Assembly: GCA_958296015.1 (NCBI GenBank)
Contig: CATQIH010000033.1
Coordinates: 1-64,000 of the forward strand
Reading direction: 5' to 3'
Length of the DNA: 64,000 nt
From: Cyclobacteriaceae bacterium
GTDB taxonomy: Bacteria; Bacteroidota; Bacteroidia; Cytophagales; Cyclobacteriaceae
The notes under the pieces: model-generated
The model's input: the letters and a program-made list of their open reading frames with translations, nothing else
Told to the model about the DNA's origin: nothing
Databases searched by the model: none
In this document: positions 57,106 to 64,000 of the stretch, piece after piece
Layout: the number at the start of each line of letters is the position of its first letter
Numbering within the stretch: position 1 is the first letter of the stretch
Made by a program: the position numbers and the translations under genes

Positions 57106-57444
57106 ATGAAAAGATCGGAAATAAATTTTGGTATTGAACTTGATAACCAGCAGGTACCCGAAAAAATCGTTTGGAATGCCACCGACAGCGACAATAATAA
57201 AGTGACAGAGACGCGCGCCATCAGCCTGTCTATCTGGGATTATCTGGAGAAAAACACCCTTAGAATAGACCTCTGGACCAAAGAAATGCCGGTAGAGGAA
57301 ATGAAACGCTTTTGTGTAGATACTATCGGAGGCTTATCACAAACTATCCTGAGTGCCACCGGCGACCAGTACATGTCAGATGAAATGAACGCCCTCTGCG
57401 ACAAACTGGTCAAGCACCTGGAAAAAGAGATGAAGAAGAAGTGA
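57106..57444 (+). CDS. gldC: gliding motility protein GldC
   Basis: This 112-residue protein matches GldC of gliding Bacteroidota: it opens 'KRSEINFGIELDNQQVPEKI', continues with 'AISLSIWDYLEKNTLRIDLWTK' and 'MPVEEMKRF', and ends with a basic helix. It has no signal peptide. GldC is needed for full gliding in Flavobacterium johnsoniae, but its precise role is unclear. The frame is open from 57079; the ATG at 57106 gives the family's usual length. No gldB was seen next to it. Confidence 0.92.
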   Translation: MKRSEINFGIELDNQQVPEKIVWNATDSDNNKVTETRAISLSIWDYLEKNTLRIDLWTKEMPVEEMKRFCVDTIGGLSQTILSATGDQYMSDEMNALCDKLVKHLEKEMKKK

Positions 57445-57445
57445 A

Positions 57446-57508
57446 ACGGAGACAGGAAACTGGAAACCGTAAAAATTTAGTCTCCCATTTCCCGTTTCCA
57501 TTCTCCGT
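57446..57508. repeat. imperfect inverted repeat after gldC
   Basis: ACGGAGA (57446-57452) pairs with TCTCCGT (57502-57508), and GGAAAC (57455-57460, and again at 57462-57467) pairs with GTTTCC (57494-57499). The region alternates purine- and pyrimidine-rich stretches. It could form an imperfect stem, but the many GGAAAC-like copies look like low-complexity spacer. Kept as a possible terminator or REP-like unit. Confidence 0.3.
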
Positions 57509-57584
57509 AGATATTGGTGTAATCTTTGTTGATGGTTCAGAGAATCTTTTTGCTGAAGGTTTTGTTGAGCAGTAAATCCTAAAA

Positions 57585-58088
57585 ATGACAAATATGAATA
57601 AAGTAGCCTATACATTTGCCTTGCTTTTGACCCTGATAGGGTTTTCTTCTTTTTTGGTATCTCCGCAAAACAATGCCATTGAGGAGCCGGAAAAAATCAA
57701 TTGGCTGACCCTGGAAGAAGCGCAGAAGCTATCTGAAAAAGAGCCACGCAAGATCATCATGGACGTGTATACCGACTGGTGCGGCTGGTGCAAAAAGATG
57801 GACAAAACCACTTTTTCAGATGCAGAAGTAGCCAAATTTGTCAACAAGCACTTCTATGCCGTCAAGCTGAAGGCAGATAGCAATGACAAGCTCACCTTCA
57901 AAGGGCAGGAGTTTACCAATGCCCAGTTTGCGCAGGCCCTCCGTATTTCCGGTTATCCAACAGTGGTTTTCTTTGGCGAGAATTTCTCCAAATTTCAGCC
58001 TGTTAGTGGCTACCGTCAGGCCGGTGAGTTCAAAGAGATTCTGGAAGTCTTTCTCAATGCTGATGACAGCGAAGAAGCTGGTAAATAA
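57585..58088 (+). CDS. thioredoxin family protein
   Basis: This 167-residue protein has a signal peptide (about 1-25) and a thioredoxin fold with the active site 'DWCGWCKK' (Cys66, Cys69), followed by 'FSDAEVAKFVNKHF' and the cis-Pro region 'GYPTVVFF'. The 'CGWC' site and the 'MDKTTF.D..V..F.N..F' stretch are those of secreted DUF255/thioredoxin-like proteins that assist periplasmic disulfide chemistry. A second ATG is at 57594. It stands between gldC and mnmE, each with a gap over 90 bp. Confidence 0.9.
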   Translation: MTNMNKVAYTFALLLTLIGFSSFLVSPQNNAIEEPEKINWLTLEEAQKLSEKEPRKIIMDVYTDWCGWCKKMDKTTFSDAEVAKFVNKHFYAVKLKADSNDKLTFKGQEFTNAQFAQALRISGYPTVVFFGENFSKFQPVSGYRQAGEFKEILEVFLNADDSEEAGK

Positions 58089-58180
58089 ATAGTTAGCCAA
58101 ACATCACAAAGCGTCACATTTCCTGGGTTGTGAGTAATCCGTTAACTTTACAGTTATAACGATTCCTGACAACTTTTTTT

Positions 58181-59551
58181 ATGCAGCATCATGTAGAAGA
58201 TACTATCGTAGCACTTTCCACGCCGGAAGGCATTGGTGCCATTGCCGTCATCCGCTTGTCGGGCAAAGATGCTATACCCCTATGCAATGCCGTGTTCAAA
58301 GGCAAAGACCTCACACAGGCCGCTACACATACCCTGCACTTCGGAACCATCCGCGATGGAGAGAAAACCCTTGATGAGGTAGTGGTCGCGCTGTTTAAGG
58401 AACCCAATTCCTTCACCAAAGAAAACGTGGTGGAGATCAGTTGTCATGGTTCGCCTTACATTGTGCGGCAGATCATCCAGCTAATGCTGAAGCAGGGAGC
58501 ACGACTTGCCAGCCAGGGAGAATTTACCAAGCGTGCCTTCATGCACGGTCAGTTTGACCTGGCACAGGCAGAAGCCATAGCCGACCTGATCGCTGCTGAC
58601 TCGGAGCTGTCTCACAGAGCGGCCCTCAACCAGATGCGCGGCGGCTTTTCTTGGGAGATCAAAGATCTGCGTACACAATTGGTTCATTTTGCTTCTATGA
58701 TAGAACTGGAACTGGACTTTGTAGAAGAAGATGTGGAGTTTGTCAGTCGCGATGATCTGCGTAAGCTGATTGACGAACTGCTGGCTGTAATCAACCGTCT
58801 GGCAGATAGTTTCAGCCTGGGTAATGTCATCAAAAATGGCGTGCCTACTGTCATTGCTGGCAAGCCTAACGCCGGAAAATCCACGCTGCTCAACGCATTG
58901 CTCAACGAAGAAAAGGCCATCGTGTCTGACGTTCCCGGCACCACCCGCGATTTGATAGAGGATGAGATCAGCCTGGGGGGCATCAGCTTCCGTTTTATTG
59001 ATACGGCCGGCCTGCGCGAAACCACCGACAAAGTAGAAGCCATTGGCGTAGCGCGCACTTATGCTAAAATGAAGCAGGCTTCTCTGATTGTTTTTCTCTT
59101 TGACCTCAGCAATGACAATATCACTGATATACAACTGGAAATCAACCGGTTGAAAAATATGGGTATACCCTTTATCAAGGTCGGCAACAAAATAGATGCT
59201 GCGCAGCCCGCCTTGCTGGAAGCTTTGCAGCATATTTCGGACGTTGTGTACATTGCTGCGGAAAAGAAAGAAAACCTGGAAGGGCTGAAAGAAGAAATCA
59301 TGCGCATGGTAGACCTGAACAGGTTCAGAACCAGCGGCACCATCGTCACCAATGTCCGCCACTACGAAAGCCTGATCCAAACCAGGGAAGCACTGCACGA
59401 CGTGATCAACGGCCTGGAAAACAACATCTCACACGACTTCCTGGCGCAAGACATCCGCCTGTCGCTGCACTACCTGGGCGAAATTACCGGTGAGATCACC
59501 ACTGATGACCTGCTGGGAAATATATTCAGCAAATTTTGCATCGGAAAGTAG
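58181..59551 (+). CDS. mnmE: tRNA uridine-5-carboxymethylaminomethyl(34) synthesis GTPase
   Basis: This 456-residue protein, with MnmG, modifies U34 in the wobble position of tRNAs. It has the formyl-THF-binding N-terminal domain ('STPEGIGAIAVIRLSG', 'SCHGSPYIVRQII'), the helical 'TKRAFMHGQFDLAQAEAIADLI' region, and the G domain: 'GKPNAGKSTLLNALL', 'DVPGTTRD', 'DTAGLR', 'NKID'. The tail 'FCIGK' carries the catalytic Cys. Length and order match the family. Confidence 0.97.
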   Translation: MQHHVEDTIVALSTPEGIGAIAVIRLSGKDAIPLCNAVFKGKDLTQAATHTLHFGTIRDGEKTLDEVVVALFKEPNSFTKENVVEISCHGSPYIVRQIIQLMLKQGARLASQGEFTKRAFMHGQFDLAQAEAIADLIAADSELSHRAALNQMRGGFSWEIKDLRTQLVHFASMIELELDFVEEDVEFVSRDDLRKLIDELLAVINRLADSFSLGNVIKNGVPTVIAGKPNAGKSTLLNALLNEEKAIVSDVPGTTRDLIEDEISLGGISFRFIDTAGLRETTDKVEAIGVARTYAKMKQASLIVFLFDLSNDNITDIQLEINRLKNMGIPFIKVGNKIDAAQPALLEALQHISDVVYIAAEKKENLEGLKEEIMRMVDLNRFRTSGTIVTNVRHYESLIQTREALHDVINGLENNISHDFLAQDIRLSLHYLGEITGEITTDDLLGNIFSKFCIGK

Positions 59552-59737
59552 GTGCTTGATTTCTTTGGACTGTTTTACCCGACTGGTCTGCCGCTGCGGT
59601 TGCTTAGATAAAATCAAAATGGCATGTATTCATCGATGTTTGCAGTGGAGTTTCATGAAACCAGTCAACAGGTATTTTCCAAAAGGTAGTCAAGGAGGAA
59701 CAGGCAGATAAAATTATTAGAATGCATTATAATTATC

Positions 59738-59745
59738 TATTTTTG
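59738..59745 (+). promoter_or_regulatory. candidate -7 box upstream of the flavin reductase gene
   Basis: TATTTTTG is an exact TAnnTTTG match 75 bp upstream of the ATG at 59821, in the 269-bp gap after mnmE. No convincing -33 element was seen. Confidence 0.3.
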
Positions 59746-59820
59746 TGCTGAAATAGTTATTTATCCTAAGTAGAAGGGATTGAACCTGACCTTACGGATA
59801 AAATTTGATACAATACCTCT

Positions 59821-60351
59821 ATGAAAGTACTCATCTTTAACGGTTCTCCTGAAAAACAACCTCATTCTGTTGGCAATACACTGACCGGATTCTTTACTGC
59901 TGTGCTACAGAAAAAGGGTGTTGATGTGGTTACTTATGCCATCACTGAGGCAGAAATTCCCTTGCTTGACCTTACCACTACTAACGTCCCGCCGGTCGTA
60001 AAACAGATGTGTGAGATATTCACCCAGGCCGACGCACATATCTGGCTCACACCACTTTATCATGGAAGTATGACGGGCGTTATGAAAAACTGCCTTGACT
60101 GGCTGGAACTCACCAGCAAATGGACCGTTCCTTATCTTACTGATAAAAAAATAGGACTGGTATGCTGGGCCGACGGTATGCAGGCCATGCAAGGTATCAA
60201 CACGATGGATGCCGTAGCCAAATCGCTAAGAGCCTGGACATTGCCCTATGCTATTCCTATTGCCCGTTCGCATCTTTACGAAGAAGAATACACGCTGTCT
60301 GCTGAATACACTACCAAGTTTGAGCGGATGATCACGTTGTTGATCAAGTAG
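59821..60351 (+). CDS. NADPH-dependent FMN reductase family protein
   Basis: This 176-residue protein has a flavodoxin-like fold with the phosphate-binding opening 'ILIFNGSPEKQPHSVGNTL' and 'LTPLYHGSMTGVMKNCLDWL' of NADPH-dependent FMN reductases and quinone reductases such as ArsH/SsuE-like proteins. It would bind FMN and use NAD(P)H in the cytoplasm. Partners are not evident; GC-rich repeats follow it. Confidence 0.88.
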   Translation: MKVLIFNGSPEKQPHSVGNTLTGFFTAVLQKKGVDVVTYAITEAEIPLLDLTTTNVPPVVKQMCEIFTQADAHIWLTPLYHGSMTGVMKNCLDWLELTSKWTVPYLTDKKIGLVCWADGMQAMQGINTMDAVAKSLRAWTLPYAIPIARSHLYEEEYTLSAEYTTKFERMITLLIK

Positions 60352-60411
60352 TTATTCCAGCCAAGAGAGCAACATTCAGCTGCCGGAAAGTTGTGTGGAT
60401 TACTATAACTA

Positions 60412-60512
60412 CGGTACATTTCCGGTTTGTAGGACCGGGCCACGGCGGCACAGACTGGGGTATAAATCTGTGGCCTGGTTCCACAGCCCAATTTCAGACA
60501 AATGTATTGTAT
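60412..60512. repeat. GC-rich structured repeat, copy A
   Basis: The unit begins TTTCCGGTTTGT (60419-60430), has a palindromic core GGACCGGGCCAC near 60432-60443 with an inverted partner GTGGCCTGGTTCC (about 60470-60482), and ends with TTTCAGACAAATGTATTGTATTA. The core stem is about 12 bp. A second, longer copy follows at 60599-60775. GC content is well above the surrounding DNA. Confidence 0.6.
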
Positions 60513-60598
60513 TATTCTTTAGTCTGCTAAAAAATATTGTAACTAAAATTATGTTAAACTAGAAAAGATAATTTTGTAAGTAACGTTATACCACAATG

Positions 60599-60775
60599 CA
60601 TTTCCGGTTTGTGGGACACAAATCGGGGTGCGGGTCGGCCCCTATTTCCTGTTTGTGAGTCCGCGCCACGTTGGCACAAACCAGGGTATGGAAGCCGTGG
60701 GCTGTCCGGATCGGCCCGCGCCACCGTGGCCCGGTCCCACAGCTCACTTTCAGGCAGATGTACCGTATTAGTAGA
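60599..60775. repeat. GC-rich structured repeat, copy B (with a truncated copy at its left end)
   Basis: A truncated unit (60599-60642) starts with TTTCCGGTTTGT, like copy A, and is followed by a full unit from 60645 that begins TTTCCTGTTTGTG and ends TTTCAGGCAGATGTACCGTATTA. Internal segments CGCGCCACGTTGGC and CGCGCCACCGTGGCCCGG are inverted relative to each other and to copy A's core. By eye about 70-75 % of aligned bases agree with copy A. Looks like a MITE or REP-type element. Confidence 0.6.
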
Positions 60776-60870
60776 GCAACATTTAAAAGTTATAACAGGT
60801 CAAAGAGAAGAGCAGCTGCATAAACTATCTTGCATCTCCTGATGTTAAATAGCAAAACAATACAGTCTCT

Positions 60871-61962
60871 ATGAGTAAGATTAGCTACTATCAGGATACT
60901 TTTTTGGACAATATGCGCCAGCTGGCAGACCCGCTGGCAGATCAGGCCGTGCAGGCTATTTTTGACATAGGCACCGGTAGTGAGCAATGGAGGGCGATGC
61001 TTGGCGCACTCAACAAAAACAATGAGGCACTGCCAGATGGCCTGCCCAAACCAGTCGTACAGTTTTTTGAACAGTCGTCACAATTGCCTGTATGGGCAGA
61101 TAAAAAGCGTATGCAGGCAGGAGCCAGGTTCTTTGCCAAATATCAGAACGATTTGATGCTGATGCTGGGCATGCTTTCTTTGCCCTACGACTATGCCGCC
61201 GTGAAAGGAGTGCAGGTGCTTTACCAGTCGCAAAGGCTTTATAGCAATCCGGCCAGGCGGTTGATGGAGACCGGTCAGTATGTGATGGATGTGACCGCCA
61301 AGGATGCATTTTCTCCGCAGGGTAAAGCCATCAGAAGTATTCAGAAGGTAAGGCTGGTCCATGCTTCTATTCGCTATCATATTGGCAAAACAGGGCAGTG
61401 GAATCAGAAGGACCTGGGCGTACCGATCAATCAGGAAGACATGGGTGGCACCAATATGTCTATGTCGATGCTGCCGGTGAGAGGGTTGCGTAAGCTCAGC
61501 CTGAATATTGCGGTAGAAGAGGCCGAAGACTATCTGCACTTATGGAATGTGGTGAGTAATATGATGGGAGTAGACGAACGGCTGCTGCCCAACACCGCCA
61601 AGGAAGCTTACGTGTTCGAGAAAATGATCCGGGAGCGGCACCACGGGCCTTCAGAAGCCGGGCAGGTGCTCACCAAAGCCTTGCTGGATTTTATCCGAAC
61701 GCAGGTAGATAGCAATGCAACTATTGCTTTAACGGCCTATATGCGCTATCTGTTGGGCGATCAGATTTCTGACTACCTGGATATTCCCCGCTACAACATA
61801 TCCGGTGATTTTGTGATCAAAGCTGCCAGAAGCCTCAACCAACTTAGAAATATCTTTCCATCTCTGACCCTACCCGTTGCTGGTAAGGGGGCAGCTGGGC
61901 CTCCTTTTCAGTTGGTGCAGGAAGCTAGCCTGTTTACTATGCCTTCAGGTTTGAGTACATAG
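60871..61962 (+). CDS. DUF2236 / MpaB-family oxygenase-like protein
   Basis: This 363-residue mainly helical protein fits the DUF2236 (MpaB/Lcp-type oxygenase) family: 'GARFFAKYQNDLMLMLGMLSLP', 'KVRLVHASIRYHIGKTG' with the family's Arg-x-x-x-His pattern, and 'HLWNVVSNMMGVDERLLP'. Known members bind heme b and oxidise rubber, side chains or meroterpenoids. No signal peptide was seen, so it is probably cytoplasmic or membrane-associated. Substrate unknown. Confidence 0.8.
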   Translation: MSKISYYQDTFLDNMRQLADPLADQAVQAIFDIGTGSEQWRAMLGALNKNNEALPDGLPKPVVQFFEQSSQLPVWADKKRMQAGARFFAKYQNDLMLMLGMLSLPYDYAAVKGVQVLYQSQRLYSNPARRLMETGQYVMDVTAKDAFSPQGKAIRSIQKVRLVHASIRYHIGKTGQWNQKDLGVPINQEDMGGTNMSMSMLPVRGLRKLSLNIAVEEAEDYLHLWNVVSNMMGVDERLLPNTAKEAYVFEKMIRERHHGPSEAGQVLTKALLDFIRTQVDSNATIALTAYMRYLLGDQISDYLDIPRYNISGDFVIKAARSLNQLRNIFPSLTLPVAGKGAAGPPFQLVQEASLFTMPSGLST

Positions 61963-61977
61963 CAGTACCGTCTCTTG

Positions 61978-61997
61978 CTAAAATAGTAGTATTTTAG
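61978..61997 (+). terminator. hairpin after the MpaB-like gene (weak terminator)
   Basis: CTAAAATA-GTAG-TATTTTAG is a perfect 8-bp AT-rich stem with a tetraloop, 16 bp after the stop codon. Only a short TTG follows, so it is a weak intrinsic terminator or merely a 3' hairpin. Confidence 0.35.
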
Positions 61998-62196
61998 TTG
62001 TCCCATTCATAAAAACATACATATGGTTACACAGCAAAGAGACTATATAAAAGGACTTATTCTTAAATTTTAGTTATATTTTTACAAACTCTCTTGGTTT
62101 TCTGTATTTTTTAGAGTTAATTCGTTGAATAAAGTAGTGATTTTTCAATATTAACTTACATGTCCCTTTGTTAGCACAAAGCAAACTGAAACATAC

Positions 62197-62409
62197 ATGA
62201 AAAACAAGAATACTAATCTGGTAGATGCATTAAAAGAATATAACAAATCGCTTTCTGAACAAATTAACCGCATCAAGTCATTTATTGACGAAATAGACAA
62301 ACAACTAGCACAGCACAGGCAGAAAGAACATCCGCCCCGGGCAAAGACCATTGATACATCTTTCTCCCGCGATTATCTGGTCAAAAAGGCTAAGCAAAAT
62401 AGTAATTAA
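62197..62409 (+). CDS. small coiled-coil hypothetical protein
   Basis: This 70-residue protein is charged and helical, 'KEYNKSLSEQINRIKSFIDEIDKQLAQH' forming a probable coiled coil, followed by a basic tail. No family is recognised. It has an ATG start, a plausible 5' region and good spacing (33 bp) to the DUF4268 gene, which it may accompany. No signal peptide or membrane span. Confidence 0.6.
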   Translation: MKNKNTNLVDALKEYNKSLSEQINRIKSFIDEIDKQLAQHRQKEHPPRAKTIDTSFSRDYLVKKAKQNSN

Positions 62410-62442
62410 CGAAAAAACCAGTGATCATCAGTAACTTTGGTC

Positions 62443-62904
62443 ATGTACACCAAAGAACAGGCTTCACAAATCAGGCAGGCTTTCTGGACGGCCTTCGGGC
62501 AATATATGGCTTTGCATCCTTCTGTTGAAGGCTATAAAGTTAATTGGATCAACTACAAAACAGGACTGAAGCACGTGTACTTCAGAATGAACGCTGAAAA
62601 AAACGCCGCCTCTATTGCGATAGAAATTATTCACCCTGACATAGAAATTCAGCAGTTGTTCTATGAACAGTTTTTGACACTGAAACTGATGCTGGAAGAT
62701 TACCAGCAGGAAACCTGGGAATGGGTATTGCATACATCAGACAATAATGGCAAAACTATCAGCCGGATTTGCAAAGAACTGCCCAATGTCAACGTATTCC
62801 GGCAAGACGACTGGCCAGCCATTATTTCCTTCCTGAAGCCACGCATTATTGCCCTGGATGCTTTCTGGGGCGATGCCCAGTTTTCCTTTGAGAGCCTGAA
62901 GTAA
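62443..62904 (+). CDS. DUF4268 domain protein
   Basis: This 153-residue protein matches the DUF4268 family, related to nuclease-like proteins: 'QIRQAFWTAFGQYMALHPS', 'GLKHVYFRMNAEKNAASIAIEI', and 'FWGDAQFSFESLK' at the end. Function is unknown; related domains occur with restriction-like proteins, but no defence genes are visible here. The frame is open from a TTG at 62437; the ATG at 62443 is preferred. Confidence 0.8.
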   Translation: MYTKEQASQIRQAFWTAFGQYMALHPSVEGYKVNWINYKTGLKHVYFRMNAEKNAASIAIEIIHPDIEIQQLFYEQFLTLKLMLEDYQQETWEWVLHTSDNNGKTISRICKELPNVNVFRQDDWPAIISFLKPRIIALDAFWGDAQFSFESLK

Positions 62905-63073
62905 CATTTATTCCACCCTATACAAAAACACGTAGCACTATTTGCCAGTACGAGAGACAAACTTGGTAAGCGATTGTTTGTAATTTTGGTAACAAACCTT
63001 TTGGTTGGTTGTTAAAATACAAACAGTAGTACTGCATAAAAATCTTGATCATTTTTTTCAAACCAACACAGTT

Positions 63074-63685
63074 ATGAGTTCAAAAAGAAAAATAAGCGGC
63101 GTAGTCATTGCCGTTGTTATAGGGTGCGGCATATTTGTAGCTAATCAGTATTTTATGGCTAATTCCAGTCGTCAGGCACTCAAAGAAGAGGGCAAGCAGG
63201 AAAAGGAGTCCAATACGTCTGATGTACCCGAAAACAATAATACACAGTCTCTAGCTCAGGTGCCTGAAGTAAGAAGCTATGTAGCGTATGTACACAACAA
63301 CCAACTCGACAGTATGTCGGGCGGTGCCTTCGTAGATGAAGCAGCAGTGCAACTGGTCAACGCCTTGAGCACGCTGGCCTATGATAACATCGCGTTGGTA
63401 GATGGTGTGGAAATAGAAAACCTGCGCACCCAGCTAAACAAATATGAGTCGACACAATCTGTAGAAAAGCCCAGACAGCTTAAAAACCTGATTACAACGG
63501 CTACCGGGGTTTTGCAGAAAATGCAGACCAAAGACAATATTGCATTGGAAGAAAAGCTACAACAACTGCGCAGCGATGCTGATGCTATCAGCGAAACTGT
63601 AGCAGCAGAAAAACAATCTAAAGGTCTGGAGAAATTTTTTGAGCAGGCAGCTGTTGTACTGGAAGGAGCAGAAAGCAACATTTAA
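63074..63685 (+). CDS. hypothetical single-span membrane or secreted protein
   Basis: This 203-residue protein has one N-terminal hydrophobic segment ('GVVIAVVIGCGIFVANQYF'), an acidic linker, and a helical part with 'LVNALSTLAYDNIALVDGVE' and 'KLQQLRSDADAISETVAAEK' likely to form a bundle. No family is recognised. The frame is open from 63005, but the ATG at 63074 gives a short basic N terminus before the span. A TAATTTTG box (62981-62988) lies 85 bp upstream. Confidence 0.68.
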   Translation: MSSKRKISGVVIAVVIGCGIFVANQYFMANSSRQALKEEGKQEKESNTSDVPENNNTQSLAQVPEVRSYVAYVHNNQLDSMSGGAFVDEAAVQLVNALSTLAYDNIALVDGVEIENLRTQLNKYESTQSVEKPRQLKNLITTATGVLQKMQTKDNIALEEKLQQLRSDADAISETVAAEKQSKGLEKFFEQAAVVLEGAESNI

Positions 63686-63893
63686 TGTGCTTTTCTAAAA
63701 AGGGTCGTACATGATAGCTTAAAAAGATACCATCGTAACTTATTTCTATAATAAAGCGTGCTATTTCATACCTCTTTTTGCTTCAAATATGCGCTATTGA
63801 CCCAAACAATACTTGTTCTAAGTGTGACTGCAATTTGGGTCATCACAGTACAATGCAATGAGTAGTTTTGCTGAAAAGCCAAAACTACCATTG

Positions 63894-64000
63894 ATGTCAA
63901 AGATACATTTATTGCTTTTCCTAATATTATTGAGCAATGCTATATGTGCACAACCTATTCACCAGGATGCGCAGGTTTTGTGGGGACAAAAAACAAAGGC
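63894..64000 (+). CDS. secreted protein, N-terminal fragment (runs off the window)
   Basis: An ATG at 63894 opens a frame that is still open at the last base. The first 19 residues are a clear signal peptide ('KIHLLLFLILLSNAICAQ') with an 'AQ' end usual in Bacteroidota. Only about 35 codons are visible, too few to name the protein. Confidence 0.65.
   Translation, partial: MSKIHLLLFLILLSNAICAQPIHQDAQVLWGQKTK

Larger units (their letters stand above)
60352..60870. other. 519-bp non-coding region rich in structured repeats
   Basis: No credible gene was found. Two GC-rich, self-complementary repeat copies (see 60412 and 60599) lie in AT-rich spacer. The end of the region (60780-60870) is AT-rich and leads into the MpaB-like gene. 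A possible link to transcription of that gene cannot be shown. Confidence 0.6.

Noticed and set aside
58481-59398. 305-codon open frame on the - strand
   Set aside because: It lies wholly antisense to mnmE, which has clear family motifs; the frame is a shadow of its codon use.
1-64000. CRISPR arrays, rRNA genes, transposases and prophage genes
   Set aside because: No regular spaced repeats, no rRNA-like sequence and no recombinase or phage motifs were found in reading the window; a short remnant could still be missed.

Overview
The window comes from a bacterium of the phylum Bacteroidota, most likely order Cytophagales. The evidence is a gliding-motility protein (GldC), PorP/SprF, three giant secreted proteins with type IX secretion (T9SS) sorting domains, a DUF3098 gene beside ftsX, a C-terminal TonB-dependent receptor fragment, several TAnnTTTG (-7 type) promoter boxes, and almost no Shine-Dalgarno sequences. 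The species cannot be named from the sequence. No rRNA, CRISPR array, prophage or insertion sequence was seen; there is one tRNA (Leu, CAG).

Layout. 1-4.5 kb: the end of an outer-membrane receptor, then a SiaA/SiaB/SiaC-like phosphatase, kinase and regulator set. 4.6-9.5 kb: an acyltransferase, a metallophosphoesterase, tRNA-Leu, an operon of pcm, a thioesterase and an unknown gene, and a MarR regulator. 9.9-18.7 kb: a 2,527-residue secreted esterase-like protein followed 14 bp later by a membrane acyltransferase. 18.8-21.7 kb: a lipoprotein, then a UbiA / SDR / HAD trio resembling the mycobacterial decaprenyl-phosphoryl-arabinose pathway. 21.9-34.1 kb: a surface-polysaccharide locus. It holds two multi-span membrane proteins on the + strand, and on the - strand a Wzc-like chain-length/kinase protein (frameshifted), a half-length TolC-like protein, a flippase, a glycosyltransferase, a 34-residue membrane peptide, an O-antigen-ligase-like polymerase, a sulfotransferase and a parallel beta-helix protein. 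34.3-45.7 kb: a four-gene - strand operon of two giant cadherin-like T9SS type B surface proteins, PorP/SprF and an OmpA-family protein. 46.1-59.6 kb: mostly housekeeping genes (GT2, pyrG, yidC, ftsX, DUF3098, truB, ribF, gldC, mnmE) interrupted by a PIN-domain toxin-antitoxin pair, a DUF6702 protein, an M48 lipoprotein, an endonuclease/phosphatase lipoprotein and a thioredoxin. 59.8-64 kb: a flavin reductase, GC-rich structured repeats, a DUF2236/MpaB oxygenase-like gene and several small unknowns.

How it fits together. Much of the window concerns the cell surface: building and exporting a possibly sulfated polysaccharide, acylating or deacylating surface polymers, and secreting large adhesin-like proteins through T9SS. 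The most notable points are a one-base homopolymer frameshift in the Wzc-like gene at 34048-34055, the DPA-like trio without a DprE1-type oxidase, the SiaABC set without a SiaD cyclase, a module repeated three times in the giant esterase, and the structured GC-rich repeats near 60.4-60.8 kb.
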